Source of the DNA: Chrysogorgia sp. JL179-B06
Taxonomy: Eukaryota; Cnidaria; Anthozoa; Scleralcyonacea; Chrysogorgiidae
Direction of reading: 5' to 3'
DNA: 64,000 bases
Assembly: GCA_035772405.1 (NCBI GenBank)
Contig: JAYKKM010000263.1
Coordinates: 2,852,501-2,916,500 of the forward strand
Positions 41,404 through 54,177 of the stretch are shown here, piece by piece (the first letter of the stretch is position 1; each line of letters opens with the position of its first letter). The translations under genes were made by a program, and so were the position numbers. Below the pieces are notes generated by a model that ran no database searches, was not told the DNA's origin, and saw only the letters and a list, made by a program, of their open reading frames with translations.

Positions 41404-41658
41404 ACATACTGGTTATGAGGTTCCACTGGCTTGAGAATTATTCACATTACTGGTAGGTACAAATGGATTTGCTGATGCGAGTTGATTAAGTGGAAAACTA
41501 GAAGTATTCTGTGGATAGAACATACTTGGGTGGGGAGTGGAGTTCATTGGATAATTGGCTGGATGGTGTACAAACATATTCATTGTGGGCGGTTGAGGGA
41601 CACGAGGAATTGGGTTTTTAGGTGGGAAGATCTGACGATGTGGGTTTGTCTGGCTAGC

Positions 41659-42870
41659 TTATGGGGGTTGGTAACCTGGCTTCGATTGAGGATCACAGAT
41701 AGAAGTGTGATGTCTCTGACCACAACTATAACAGGGCTTTCCAAACTGGCAATCTCTCGCTAGGTGACCAGTTCGTAAACATCCAAAACATTTACCTTTT
41801 CGGCGAAGAATTTGCTTTCGGGCTGAGATGTTGGTCACTACTGTGCAGTTAGATGAAGGATGTTTGTCATTGCAGTATGTACACCATGGACCTTCTCTTG
41901 ATGGTACAGTACCTTTGTTGTCTGTCAGCAAGGCAGATGCAAATGGATGATTGTGGTACGTCACGTCGATCTTTTCTTTAAATTGGACTGGTTCTCTTTC
42001 CGAGGACTTGTACCACCAACAAATGAACATTTCTCTCTCAATTGTAATTATTTGTTAAACACTTTAAGCAGTGGTTCTAATTTCCATTCGTCTGAAGGCA
42101 ATTCTCTTGTAATTAGTATTCTCAGCTCTTCTGGAATCTTTGCCATTACCACAGGTGCAAGGAATGATCCATACATATCAGATGATACTCCGATTGTTTG
42201 AAGACTTCTGACGTGGGACTCCAACTTATCGTAGATACATCTTAATTTCTTCACTTCACTCATCGATGTTGCTTCAGGCATTTTCAACAAGGAATCCATC
42301 TGTGAAGAAATAACAACTTGTTTGTTTCCATATCTCTCCTGCAGTAATTTGATAGCTTCACAATAATTTTCTTTCGTCAGAGAAAATCCATTGATTGTTT
42401 CTGCTGCAGAACCTTGTAACAACGACTTCAAGTAATTAAACTTGTCTACTTCGGCCAAAGCTGGGTTTGAATCAATTGCTGAATAAAACGGGTCCCAAAA
42501 CGGTTGCCAATCAACGGGATTTCCTGAGAATTTATTGAGACAGTTTTGGTAGTAGTTGGGGATTTCTGAGCATGTTCTTTCGATGAGTTTCCCTTTGTTT
42601 ACGAAGTTTTCAAGACCAGATCAATTTGAACGAGGCATTCGTTCACAGAGGCTGTAAACTCCGAACTTTCCATAATTTCTGTTTCGATATTGTTGACATT
42701 TATTAGACCAACAACTTAATTGTCGATGGTTTCTAAAAGAGCGAGTTTACCTTCGAGAGTTATTTTATTCGTCTGAAGTTTTCCAGCAATTGCTTCGGTT
42801 TGTTCTCTGTCGATTAATTCACGAGAGTTCTCCATTACTTTCTGTACAAACAACCGATGATCCGCCATTA
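41659..42870 (-). pseudogene. BEL/Pao gag with CCHC zinc knuckles, broken
   Basis: Start ATG at 42870 (MADHRLFVQKVMEN). An early in-frame TAA near 42718 and later frame changes break the gene. The segment 42048-42458 is a DUF1759-type gag (FNYLKSLLQGSAAETINGF, LQERYG). The segment 41659-42030 holds the nucleocapsid part with CTYC, CFGCLRTGHLARDC and CYSCGQRHHTSIC, a set of zinc knuckles. The order and motifs are those of BEL/Pao elements. Confidence 0.78.
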
Positions 42871-42978
42871 TAAATATTCGATTGTCAGACCACCAAAAAT
42901 CAACCTGACTAAACGTCTAAACGAGCAGTTTCCTAACGAATTTTATCTCCAAATTCGTCCTGGGAGTCGACACCAATG

Positions 42979-43100
42979 TGTTATTAGTTGATATATTTCC
43001 TTGTTTTGATATAGTTCTTTGAGATAGACGTACTAGAACAGATCACTTCTTTTTTATTGATTTTTAGTATGCCTTCGAGTGTACTCTTCGAAGTATAACA
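42979..43100 (-). repeat. 5' LTR of the BEL/Pao element
   Basis: 122 bases with TG...CA ends on the minus strand (TGTTATAC ... AATAACA). The putative primer-binding site adjoins the inner end. No second LTR is present in the window to confirm the borders. Confidence 0.6.
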
Positions 43101-46100
43101 CTATTTTATCACGTGACTAAGATCACAAACCTAAAGACTATGTCATTATCTATAATTTACAACACACCTATTCTCTTGCTGCTTTTCTTCGGCCACGGTC
43201 ACGGGAAGCCGTTTCAGTAGTTTTGACATCACTTTTGGGGTCACTTTTATCTGATTTCTTGCTAGTTTTCCCCATGTTGACTCTTCGATGACCAAATCAG
43301 TACTGAAGAAAATACTGAATCGGCTCCGCTTTTATAGATTTTTATCACGTGACCGATTCGCAACTACCACAGAACTACCGTGCAAGTCCAACGCAACTTG
43401 TAAGTTTTGAACGCAACTCGTAAGTTCTGCATGCAACTCACACGCAACTCGTACGCAGGTGATCACAGATATTGGGGGATCATAAGTTCAGTTCGCAACC
43501 CACACACAACCCACACGCAACCCATAGGTTCAATAGCTTAGAAATTGACATAATTGTTGATTTAGGTTGCGTTTGGTGCATATAACAATATTTTTTACAT
43601 GCAACTCATAGGTTTCAGCATACGCTATGGTGTGAGGGTACCATAAGACCAGAGTAGTTATACATATATATATATTAAGATCACATAGAGCTTGCTGGAG
43701 AAAAGGTACTCTGGGGTAATATCAGGGGCATACACAGGGGGATGGTGGTGGGTGAGATCGCATCCCCCTTTTGGTTCCAATTAGGGACAAAATTATACAA
43801 AAACAACAAAAATGTATACATTATAAATCAGAAAGACAGAAACTGTAATAATAAATACATGTAGACCTGGTCATCATCATGTGCATGGAGGGGAATTTTT
43901 ACATCCCTGTAAAAACCTTGGGTTTTTGTGAGACAAAATTCAAATTAAAAGTGTTTTCAGACTTTCAACATGTTGGAAAGAAGTCAACTGGTTATTGCTC
44001 CCCTCACCCCCCTGAAATTATTTCATGAGAGGTAAAACGACCCCCATTTAAAAAAACCTGTGTATGCGCTAGCTGGGGTTTAGACATCTATCTGCACATG
44101 AAGGATGTGCAGGGGACCCTGGTACATTTGTAGATGCTTCACATCTGCCCCCTTGTGTTGTAACCATTCTCAACATCTAACCATTCTAACCATTTTCAAT
44201 CACAATATAGTAATGAACATGTATAGTAATGAACATGTATAGTATTAAACAGATGTAACTTGAACAGTTCCATAAAAATGCAGTTGAACATAAAGATAAA
44301 ACAGTTGTATATAACGTAGTTCTCTGAACAAGACTTGTATACAATTAAAATGTTTAGTTCAATATGAACACAAAACAGTTGATATTTTGATAAACTAAGT
44401 TAATCAGAATTTTTTCTTATATCGACACAAGGTACACAGATGTCCATTATTTTGCATGCTCAATATCTGTTATCTACGTTATTATATTTGATATTGAATG
44501 ATTTGCCATATTCAAGAATAAAGAAGACTACAGTATGTATTCTGATGTGATGTTATTAAAGATCGCTGTTGCTTCCCATTTGTTGATCAGCATGAACACA
44601 ATGGCTAAACAATGAACTTACACCTAAATAGAAGGTAAACCGTATTCACAAACAAAACACTTTGATAATTGATGATAATTATGGCAAGAAATTGCAGATG
44701 ATATCTTATGAATTTCTACCTCACTCAACCATATTGCCGTTTTAAGTTAGCCTTCAAGGACAAACAAGAAAAATTAAGTACACAGAACTAGCTTAGTCGC
44801 CTTACCTTGACAACAGAAAATCTCCTCACTGAAATGAATTGAAATTCGCGACAGCACCAAGATAAAGACAGAAGAGATCGTTGGAGAACTTCGTTCACTT
44901 CTTGCTCACCTTCAGATCAGTGTTTCATATTTGCTTGCGAGTTCAGAAAAGTAGCGTTGACAAGTTCCGAACAACGTCTGGAGTATGGATGAATTTTATA
45001 GATATTACGTCACAAAAACTGAACATCCATCCGAGCGACATCCAAAATTTTACAGATCGAGATATTTTACAGGTCTGGGCACGAAACACGCAAGTCAAGA
45101 TCAGTGTGCTGCCTATGGCAGCAAATAGAAATAAAACCTGGCCACATGTACCTGGATCTAGTGATGGAATCATGTACTTCTTACGGAAGTACAAACATCC
45201 CCTTGGATCAATGGGAACTAAATAAATCAAATTGTACAGTATAATCATTTACAGTACACCATATATCGACATCAAAAGATAGTAAATAATAGAAATAAAA
45301 CCTGACACTTTCGTAAATTAACTTGATCTGCGAAAAAGTAAAAAAAAAATATATAAATAAATAACATAAAAGTTATATACTTCATGGTAACATTACATAT
45401 AGTCTCCCTACAATATGTCCCACTATATTCTATTGGCTTACATATAGTATCCCCACTATATATAATAATACATATACTTAATATATTCATGCGATTGATA
45501 TTATTCATAGATTTGTGATTCATATGATTCGTATGATTCATTAATTCATGTGATTTATGTGATTCATGAATTGATGTGATTCATGTGCATCACATAATTC
45601 AGTTATGTTCTTTGTGTGCTTCATCGGCTGTCTATTGCAAAATCTATTTATTGCGTTTATTTTTGCTCTGTTTGACAGCGTGAAAAAACTACTTACAATA
45701 TTGTAAGGAACATAAATTCAGTCTGCAGATAAACAAAGTAGCGAATATTAGAATTTAAACCATATCTAAACAGCTAATCTGTTTATGAAAAAACACTTTG
45801 CAATATGTTTTGTCGTTTGTGTTTTTACATGCGCTACATGTACTGAAGATGAAATCATATAGAACAGTTTTTATTAACTATCTAATATAATTATAACTCA
45901 ACATTTAACAACTGCACAGATATTATCTTTCTAAGTTGTTTAGGGACAACATTTCCTGACAGCTTAACTGTCCTGAAATTTTGATATTTCATTTCCTATA
46001 ATAAAAGAACACTTTCAACACACAACTCTTGAATACGTTATAATCATGGGTAATTAATGTTTTCAATCTGGCTGCTGCCAAGAATACTGTAAGTTAGATT

Positions 46101-46833
46101 CTGTCATATAGTGGCTGAGTGGCATGTGGCAATATTATTAATTACAGAACATAACCATTTGGAGTGGCAACATTTTTTGAGGATATTTTTACAATACTTT
46201 CAGACAAATTGCTAATAAATTTTATAAGCTTCTGCATGTACCTTTTGTTTTTCTTCTCAGCCTTTCTTTTTTCGATTGTTTATTCGCTATACAACAAAAT
46301 AATGTTGAAATTTAAAATAAAAAGATGCACAATGCTAGATTTCTTCAGATAATCAGCTGAAATATGAAGAACACGATATATAAGTTTCTGGCCCCACAAT
46401 ACCAATACAATACCAATACCGCGTAAGGGACGATACATACCTAAATGCTTTATAAAGTACACTAGAAATACGTTATACGCAATACCCCTCGCCCGCTTAC
46501 TGTTTGAAACTTTTATAGCGTAGTTGCTATTAATTTACTACTATAATACAGTACTGTAGTTGTTTTACTTGAATTAGGTAATAGGCCATTTATTTGCAAA
46601 ACTGAATAGATTTGCAGTGGACAATATCTCTGAGAGGTTTCTGTTGTTTGAATTTAATTCTTTCGTAGGACATCAAACTAAATAGCACAAACTTTTAAAT
46701 TTTTGGGTGCAGTACCTGCACTGAACAGAATAGTGGGGACATTTACTGCTGTTTCTACCATAAATCACTAAGAAAGAAATTAAAGTACTTGTCTCACACT
46801 ATTGATGATCGATTCATGAAGGACGGCGAGAGC
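43101..46833. other. AT-rich intergenic DNA with a short degenerate repeat
   Basis: 43381-43530 holds loose tandem repeats of a CGCAACTCGTAAGTT-like unit and its variant CGCAACCCACA. A 35-codon basic open frame lies on the minus strand at 43168-43275 without context. The open frame 44881-45225 has no known family. No other gene is supported. Confidence 0.45.
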
Positions 46834-46836
46834 AAA

Positions 46837-46873
46837 ACCCGGGCCCCAGGACTGACATGTGTAGGGCCCGGGT
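46837..46873. repeat. GC-rich short hairpin
   Basis: ACCCGGGCCC at 46837-46846 pairs perfectly with GGGCCCGGGT at 46864-46873 around a 17-base loop. A related GGGCCCC/CCCGGGCC pair appears at 47191-47226. In AT-rich surroundings this stands out, but no function is known. Confidence 0.5.
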
Positions 46874-46985
46874 CTCCCCTAAATTTCTGTGAGATGTATG
46901 AATGATACCTTAATATTTGCAAGTATGTATTTTTTAGATACCTCATACCTTATGTTATTGTGGTAGTAATGATACAGCATAACAT

Positions 46986-47076
46986 ACAATTATTGGATGA
47001 GCATGATATCAAGAATTATCGAAACCGAGGTCTGGATAATTCTTAATATCATGCATAAGCTGAATCCAATAATTGT
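46986..47076. repeat. MITE-like foldback, 91 bp
   Basis: Arms ACAATTATTGGAT (46986-46998) and ATCCAATAATTGT (47064-47076) are perfect complements. Inside them CATGATAT and AAGAATTATC pair with GATAATTCTT and ATATCATG. The whole forms a long hairpin with small internal bulges and a 14-base loop. Confidence 0.6.
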
Positions 47077-47919
47077 TTTATTATACATTGTGCAAAAATA
47101 TAAAAACACATCTACTACAAGCATTTTTTATTTTGTAATTTTCACATCTCAATATACCAGAATACACCAGTCACAAGTGATTGACGTAGCAACATGGCCG
47201 GGCCCCTTGCAAGGTCCCGGGCCTTGGGTATGCCCCCCTCTCACCGACCTTGTGATTCATGAAATAATCAACTCAGTAGTTAGTATAAAAAGACACCAAA
47301 GGCTGTTAAAGAATGAAGGAAGAAAGTGCATCCTCTTTATCATTCAAATGTCTAGGGGTGCATATAGTGCAAATGTATAGGCGTCAATTTGGTTTTAATA
47401 AGACATAATAGGGATTCTAACCCGATTGTTGGTGAGGATAGGTTAATATACATTAAGTTGTGGAGCTGGCAGTGATGATGGATGATTTAATATTGATGCT
47501 CTTAAGAGGTCTCAATGCAGCGCAGAGAAACTGATCTTTCCTAAGTCTGGACATGAAACTGATCGGTTAATAGAAACCCTAGGATTGGTACCATATGCTA
47601 GTTAATCATCGTGCATATTAATACCCAGCCTCATGCAATTCATGGCCAAAATAATTAAGAGATGAATAAGAAATACTAAGAGCTTTTTAGTGATGTAAAG
47701 TTTGATCAGTTGTGCAGCATTTTTGGGGCTCAATTTTTCTTATTTTATGCCTGTCTTTGGTGACGAAACGAGTAAATGAGTAAATGAGGCTACAAGGGTA
47801 AGGAGCTATGTTCTTTTCAACTTTTATGTGGAACATGAACTACTACAAGAGAAAAAAGGCATTTCAGAGCTTTTGGTTTTGAAGTTCAACGTGAACGTGG
47901 AATTTGCATTGTAAATGAG

Positions 47920-48778
47920 TTGTTCTGGTACAGTGATCACTTCTATTCAAAATGGGATGGTTGTGTTACATTGTGTTTAATTAATGTCGGAAGGAATTTG
48001 CCTGTATACAATGGTCGATTACGGTTCAGAAGACACAGCCGTCCATGTGCGTATTACGCTAACTCGAGTGCGACATTCCATCTACCGCTCATCGGTGATT
48101 TGATATTCAAGTTGAATCCTGGTCCTGTGGGTCGACGCATAACAACACTCACTTCAATAATTACTGCACATAAAGAGAAAAGTTCAAAGCGTGCTAGAAA
48201 CCCTTCAAATCTTATTAATATAACTTGATCATCAGTGAATATTGCGACGCGTAGTCTGTTGACATTATGTTTGGTGAATGCATAGTCAATAAGAAACAAA
48301 ACAGTTGATTTTGTTGATTATATTTGTGATTACAAACACGACCTTGTTGCTGTAACTGAGACATGGCTTCGGACCGCTGATGATGGTATTAGAGTTGAAC
48401 TTTGCCCAGCTGGTTACAAGTGGATAGACTACCCTCGTATAGGACGGAATGGTGGAGGCATTTGACTAGGGTTCGAAATGGTGATGAGAAATCCTTTGAG
48501 CATTGTGAATTGCTGGTACAGACGTCAACTTCGCAGAAGATCAGAGTCGTTATAGTGTACAAGCCGCCATACACCGAAGACCACAGAGTTCCCATGGGCA
48601 CTTTCCAATTACATGGACTCCATCATTTTGTCAAAAGAACAGCTACTTATTCTTGGTGACTTCAACATTCATTTGGACGACTCAACTAATGCTGACACAA
48701 TGAAATTTATTGATCTTCTAGAGTCGCTTGGCCTTGAGGAGCATGTGAGAGTGATACTAAACATGCCTTGCAAATTTT
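47920..48778 (+). pseudogene. LINE fragment: NPGP leader and broken endonuclease
   Basis: The first frame (47920-48228) has a degenerate 2A-like leader, IGDL followed two residues late by LNPGP (NPGP at 48115-48126). The endonuclease follows in pieces: VAVTETWLRT (48349-48378), YPRIGRNGGG (48432-48462) and ILGDFNIHLDD (48651-48684). Stops and frame changes separate the pieces. The reverse transcriptase that should follow is missing; a Penelope fragment begins instead. Confidence 0.65.
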
Positions 48779-48785
48779 AGACCAG

Positions 48786-49420
48786 TTACGTTTCAGTAGT
48801 TCCGATAAATTTATTTTCACCATGGACGTCAAGTCCTTATACATCGTCATTCCCCATTGTGATGGCTCTGAAGTTTTTCTTTAATAAGCGCACTCATTTA
48901 GAACCCTCCACAACCACGCGTGACTCCGCTTAGCAGAGCTAGTGCTTACCCTTAATAATTTTTCGTTTGATGGTGAACATTATCAACAAATAAGTGGTGT
49001 TGCGATGGGCACCAAAACGGGTCCAAGCTATGATAACTTATTTGTTGGTTATGTTGAAAAACAGATCTTTGAACAATACATGGGTCCCTTGCCTGATTTC
49101 TTCGGCAGATTTATCGATGACTGTTTAGGAACAGCATCATGCACACGTGTCCTTTTAGAGCAGTTCATCAACTTTGTTGATGATTTTCATCCTGCTCTAA
49201 AGTTCACGTGGGAAATCAGCGAGAGGTGTCGTTCCTTGATATTTTAATTTCGATTGATGGTGATTCGCTGACAACGTCTGTCTCGTGCAAGCGTATTGAC
49301 TCCCATAGTTATCTTCTATTTTCATCCTCTCATCCCAACCACACTAAGCAATCCATCCCTTATTCTCAACTCTTGCGTCTTCGCCGCTTGTTGCGTTCCC
49401 TATCAGACTGTCTCGTATAG
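48786..49420 (+). pseudogene. Penelope-like reverse transcriptase fragment
   Basis: The best frame (48942-49247) has FSFDGEHYQQISGVAMGTKT, PSYDNLFVGYVE and the catalytic FGRFIDDCLG, all strong Penelope signatures. Upstream, FTMDVKSLY-type coding is seen out of frame, and downstream (49208-49420) a further part continues in another frame (SFLDILISI). No GIY-YIG endonuclease domain was found. The copy is inactive. Confidence 0.75.
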
Positions 49421-50492
49421 AAGAAACAGCTGATCGGAGTTCGCATGTGATCAACCACACAAGACTGAAGATTGTTGAAAACGTTTATTAGCAAGCCGTG
49501 AGCTGGGCTCGACTCCAGCTGATGCGGTGAAAACTATAATAACAAATATATCGACAACAGTCATACACTGTATATAGTAAAGTATTAAGACCATATTATG
49601 TCGAAGCTAACACATAGTGGCACTGACAAACAGTAAATGTAACTTACATCTATAAGTTCTGAAAGGAACTGGACGAATCAACAGGGTAAATGAATCTACT
49701 TCATGCTCGACGAACTAACGATACTATTATATAAATGTACTCACTCCGACGTCCAGGTAACGTTTTCAAGATGGCGCCGCCGCGCCGATCTGGGTACGAA
49801 GGTATAGCAACCCAAGCGACTAAACTCTCAGTGAACACCACACCGCTTATGTAGCAACGACCACGATTTTCATGCCAATGGAAATGAGAACTTTTATTGT
49901 TGAACGTGGTTACCCTACCAACCTTCTCGACCTCACCGTTCAGAAAGCTTATATATATATTTTTTTTTATTTTAGAACATCTCATCACTCCGATGGCAAT
50001 ACGGATGACACCATCATCCTCGAGCCGGATCCGGCACCAGTATACCATTACCAGTGTACCATTGCCAGTATACCATTGCACCGTCAATCTCCCACCAGAG
50101 TACCGATTACGTCGGAGTTCCGCCATTTATGTGGATGGCCATCTCACTCTGATATCTGACCGTTACCTTCATGAGGAATGAACTGCTTCATAACTTTATA
50201 AACAATATTGTTTATAACATAAACAAATATTGTTTATAACATAAACAATAAGATATTTTATCAACTTTCCATTTGATCGGTTGATTCGGCGTGGTTTGCA
50301 TTTCTATAGCGCCATTTTGGCACCTCCTTCATGTACCGGACACACAATGGACACATACCTATACGTCATAGACACATCAAGGTTATTTTCTCGGGATTCA
50401 GAAGCTTTACAAGAACAAAAACTCTAACCATAACCCAAATAAAAACTCTAGTCCTAACCCTGAAATAAAGGAATACTAACCCTATATTAGGC
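49421..50492. other. intergenic DNA with a short tandem motif
   Basis: 50036-50082 repeats CCAGTATACCATTACCAGTG-like units of about 12 bases. Open frames here lack known motifs. The last 100 bases lead into the LINE start at 50493. Confidence 0.4.
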
Positions 50493-51035
50493 ATGATGGC
50501 AGACGGTCACGATGTTGAGTGCTCCGTATCTTGTGACACTAATTTAGTGTCTGCTTCGTCCGATGGTGATACAACTCCTGAATTAAGAATCGAAAAAGCT
50601 CAAGAAGCCGTCTCAACAATAAGAGATAAACTGGAGTTAGCCTGGACCGGAGACTTTCCTTTGCTAAAGCGATTTGTAAATGAGAGTTTAAGACTGACTG
50701 GCGTTTGTAGTCACCCTGATGGTGACAAAAAAGTCCTCAGCGTTGGTTCTTCTCTTATCTCCTGGCGGAAAAACAAAAAAGTTCTATCCTTTTGTGGCAC
50801 AGAAGCTGATAAATTAAAGCGTATTTTTTGCCTAGAATTTTACATGGACCTTAACAAGAACGATGGCGAGTATATCTCAACCGAAACGAACACTGCTAAT
50901 ATTGATAATTTCTCATGCACGGGCAGCTGTAACGAATTGAAGACTGATGTCGAAGGAATTAAATTGGACCAAGTTATTGTGGAGAGAGAAATCCAATCTA
51001 ACAATTTTTATATTAAAGAATCAAAGACGAGTTAA
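50493..51035 (+). CDS. LINE ORF1-like protein
   Basis: 180 residues, acidic and hydrophilic, with no named domain. It precedes the endonuclease open frame by a few hundred bases, in the place of ORF1. A second frame, 51062-51373, contains a further part (QQFEYASTHC), so a small frame break probably separates the original protein's end. Its role would be RNA binding in the LINE particle; this is inferred from position. Confidence 0.5.
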   Translation: MMADGHDVECSVSCDTNLVSASSDGDTTPELRIEKAQEAVSTIRDKLELAWTGDFPLLKRFVNESLRLTGVCSHPDGDKKVLSVGSSLISWRKNKKVLSFCGTEADKLKRIFCLEFYMDLNKNDGEYISTETNTANIDNFSCTGSCNELKTDVEGIKLDQVIVEREIQSNNFYIKESKTS

Positions 51036-51197
51036 GCAAACTCCTAAGTGAATTTGAACAAATGCGACAGCAATTTGAATATGCAAGTACCCACTGTCAA
51101 GCAAGCTCGAGCACAAACAAAGGAAATCAAACGGTCAGTGATGTGCTATGTGTGGACAGCCAGAATACTGTTACACTTGCTAATCATAAATCCTTAG

Positions 51198-52300
51198 ATG
51201 GTGCTAAAAATCAACAGTTCACAATTACGGGACTACCGAAACAAACAACGAAAGAACTACAATTTGTTGAATCGCCCACGCCTACTACACCCGTGGAAGA
51301 TTACCGCCGAAGAACCCGGTGCAAACAAGCCAAATGTATGTATGTCCAGATCATACAAAGCAACCGCGACTAAAGGTAGAAAACAGTGGAATCAGAAATT
51401 GTCTGCCTGCGTCATTGTAGACCACGCTAATGGTTTAATTAACCAATACCGTAAGCAAAATCCACTTTCCCATTTTCGAAGTCACCCTACCAATCATCAC
51501 CCACCACTGCGACCCAGCAATCAAACCCAAAGTTTGGAAGAAATATCTAGCATATGTCAGTCGAATAACAAAGGATCAGACGTACTGATAAACACTATTA
51601 TTCCTCAACGTGGCAAAGAAATTCCTGTCAGAAATCAAATAGGTGTTCCAAGCCTAAATAATCAAATCCAAGTAAATCATTTGCCTATTCCTGTTATTGT
51701 TTCTTCAACCCGTTCAACTAGAACACCTCGCGAAGACCATCGATCAAATATTGAAAATTGTATTCGAATTACAACAAACAATTCCAATCTTGGTTTGTCC
51801 CAAAATAATAACTTACAAATATTAAACGAATTTGCTCCCAGTATTCTTCTAACAAATGTCATGTCTCTTGCTCCTAAAATCGACGAGGTTAGAGTTTTAA
51901 TATCTCAATACAGCTTCGATTTTCTTTTTATTACGGAGACGTGGCTAAGAAACACGATCGGGGATAATCATATTTTTTTGGCAGACTATAATCTCATCAG
52001 GCGTGATCGTACATCTGGTCAGCATGGAGCAGTATGTTTTTACACCAGAAAACATATAAAGTGTAGACGTTTGGACGAGCTTGAAGATCCGAACTTTGAA
52101 GTACTTTGGGCTCATACTAGGCCTCCTAGATTACCGAGAAGAGTCCCCTGTGTTATCGCTGCCTGTGTCTATCACCCTCCATCTTCGAACAACAATCTCA
52201 TTTTAGAATATTTATCCGAATCTTTAACAAAGGCTGAGGGGCTTTTTCCCGGTTGTGCTATTGTTATTGCTGGAGATTTCAATCAACTAGACATTAAACT
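51198..52300 (+). pseudogene. LINE endonuclease region, cut by Harbinger remnant
   Basis: The N-terminal part is low-complexity, Asn- and Thr-rich. The apurinic-type endonuclease begins about 51840: LTNVMSLAPKIDEVRVL, FITETWLR (catalytic Glu region), RRDRTSGQHGAV, ACVYHPPS and IVIAGDFN (catalytic Asp). After DFNQLDIKLL the frame enters foreign DNA at 52302 and the rest of the domain is gone. Confidence 0.82.
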
Positions 52301-52301
52301 C

Positions 52302-53060
52302 CTGGGGCCGGTTGTTCAACCGCCGATTAGCGCTAAACCAGGATTAGATTTGCCTAATCTGGGTTTAACTTTTAACCTACGATTAGTTTGCGCTGTACAA
52401 AGCTTGATTAGCGCTAATCATGGTTTAAAAAATGGGTAAAAGTTAATCCACCTCACTAGGTAGATTAAGTCGTTAATCGGCCGATTAACTTGCACTCTCG
52501 CAGTATTATGGCAGGCATGATTTACTTTGTTGTAAGACATTTTGAACGAAGAGAGCGACGTTATCGTCACAACAACATAAATATACATGGCTTGTCTGAC
52601 ATTGAATTACGAGATCGGTATAGATTTGGAAGGCAATCTATAAATTTTATTACAAACCTCCTTCGAGAGGACCTAATACGGAGCACAGGGCGAAATCACT
52701 CGCTAGATCCAGACATCCAGATTTTAATTGCCTTGCGATTTTTTGCAAGCGGAAGTTTCCTGCAGGTTATCGGTGATACGTTCGGTGTCGACAAGTCCAC
52801 AGTATCGAGAGTGGTGCGAGACGTTTGCTTTGCACTTACCGACTAACAAGACCAGTTTATTCAATGGCCGTCCGACCTTGATAAAGAAGCATCTAAACTC
52901 AACTTCTTCCAGAAGGCTGGATTTCCCTGTGTTATCGGTTGTATTGATTGCACACATATCAGGATCCAAGGTCCATATACACACGAGAACGATTATGTAA
53001 ACAGAAAAGGCTACCACTCCATCAATGTTCAAGCCATTTGTGATGACAAAGGTAAGCATA
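52302..53060 (+). mobile_element. PIF/Harbinger transposon remnant with transposase exon
   Basis: The left end begins GGGGCCGGTTGTTCAAC, a Harbinger-like terminus, followed by nested GATTAGCGCTAA repeats. From about 52508 a transposase frame starts ([20 protein letters not shown]). It carries [14 protein letters not shown] and [12 protein letters not shown] (helix-turn-helix) up to a stop at 52844; then, in a shifted frame, [16 protein letters not shown] with the first catalytic Asp and [11 protein letters not shown]. Coding ends at a GTAAGC donor at 53051. No right terminus was found. Confidence 0.8.
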
Positions 53061-53530
53061 CTACATAAGTGGCCATGACAACGACACTTGAAAAAGGGGC
53101 GTGATAGGGGCGTAAGAAGTCTGTTTATTTTTTGAAATTGGAATCTTGTTACATATGTCCTTATTCAAAACATCTTTATCAATACTGAGATGAACAGAGG
53201 GAGCACTAATTGATCCCATTTTTTGTCATTATTTAAAAAGTATAGCCATATTAACATTGGTTATTCACTGAGGTGCATAGTGTCAAGATAAATAATCAAC
53301 AAGCTCCCAAGGTTAAGGTAACTAACCTTCTTAGTTCATTTTTAAGGTGGTTCTGCAAAATGTAGCACAGTCATCAATTATGTTGAATATTGACAGTCTA
53401 AAAAGCAGGGAGGGTTTTGAATTCAGCAAGGAAGAGCAGGCCTAATTAATTATATTTTAACTCCAACTTTGCATGTTCTTCCACTTGTCTTTAATATCTT
53501 GTATAGAGCGCTGTGCGACACCAATAGGGT
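53061..53530. other. junction DNA between Harbinger remnant and LINE
   Basis: No coding signal. The right inverted repeat of the Harbinger element is expected here but was not seen, so the end was probably deleted together with LINE sequence. Confidence 0.4.
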
Positions 53531-54177
53531 ATGAAGACCAGTTATTGCAACCTTCAATCTCAACTTCAAATAGATAACATAGATCATTTATCTTCAACGG
53601 AAATTGCAGATCTAATTAATGTTACCTTTTTGGAGCCCATGAAATCGTATCGTCCTCTATGCACCGAAGACCTTTCCACTTTGTATCAAGTAATTCCAGC
53701 AGATCCTCCTTCTGTGGTTACAAGTTTAACTACTCCAATTTCAGTTTTAACAAAATTGAAGAATTTGGTGCCTTCCAAAGCACCAGGGCCCGACAGCATC
53801 CCTAATTGGATTCTAAAAAGTTATGCCGAAATTATCGCATCCCCAATTTCAAACTTGTTGAATGCGTCCTTCCATGAACAAAGTCTTCCTCTTTCTTGGA
53901 AAAAAGCTAACATTACCCCTATTCCAAAGGAAAAACCTGTACGTGAAATAAATAGGCACCTTAGACCTATATCTCTTACATCTGCGGTCTCAAAATTAGC
54001 TGAGGACTTTATAATCGAAGAATATATTGCTCCGGTAATATTAAGTATAGTCGATCCTGCCCAATTTGGGGGCATTCCGTGTTCCTCAGCAACCCATGTG
54101 CTTATCTCAATGGTTCATAACTGGTCCAAGGCTACTGATGGAACCGGAAACGCAGTCAGGGTGGTATTGTTAGATTA
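53531..54177 (+). pseudogene. LINE reverse transcriptase, N-terminal part
   Basis: 215 codons with the RT fingers pattern: LTKLKNLVPSKAPGPDSIPN, PLSWKKANITPIPKE, RPISLTSAVSKLAE and QFGGIPCSSATHV. The frame is cut by the DDE element just at the catalytic-motif-A region (VVLLD). It continues at 60397 with CCGCAAAGCGTTCGATC, giving the expected Arg-Lys-Ala-Phe-Asp motif. Confidence 0.85.

Larger units (their letters stand above)
41119..43100 (-). mobile_element. BEL/Pao LTR retrotransposon, 5' part
   Basis: Read on the minus strand, the order is LTR, primer-binding region, gag, zinc knuckles and protease. The 122-base LTR (42979-43100) starts TGTTATAC and ends AATAACA, and is followed by TTGGTGTCGACTCCCAGGA, a likely primer-binding site. 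The gag and protease sequences fit BEL/Pao. Reverse transcriptase, integrase and the 3' LTR are absent. The element is therefore 3'-truncated, and its coding sequence is broken by stops. Confidence 0.82.

Noticed and set aside
44881..45225. 114-codon plus-strand frame
   Set aside because: No recognisable family, no splice or promoter context, and surroundings are AT-rich non-coding.
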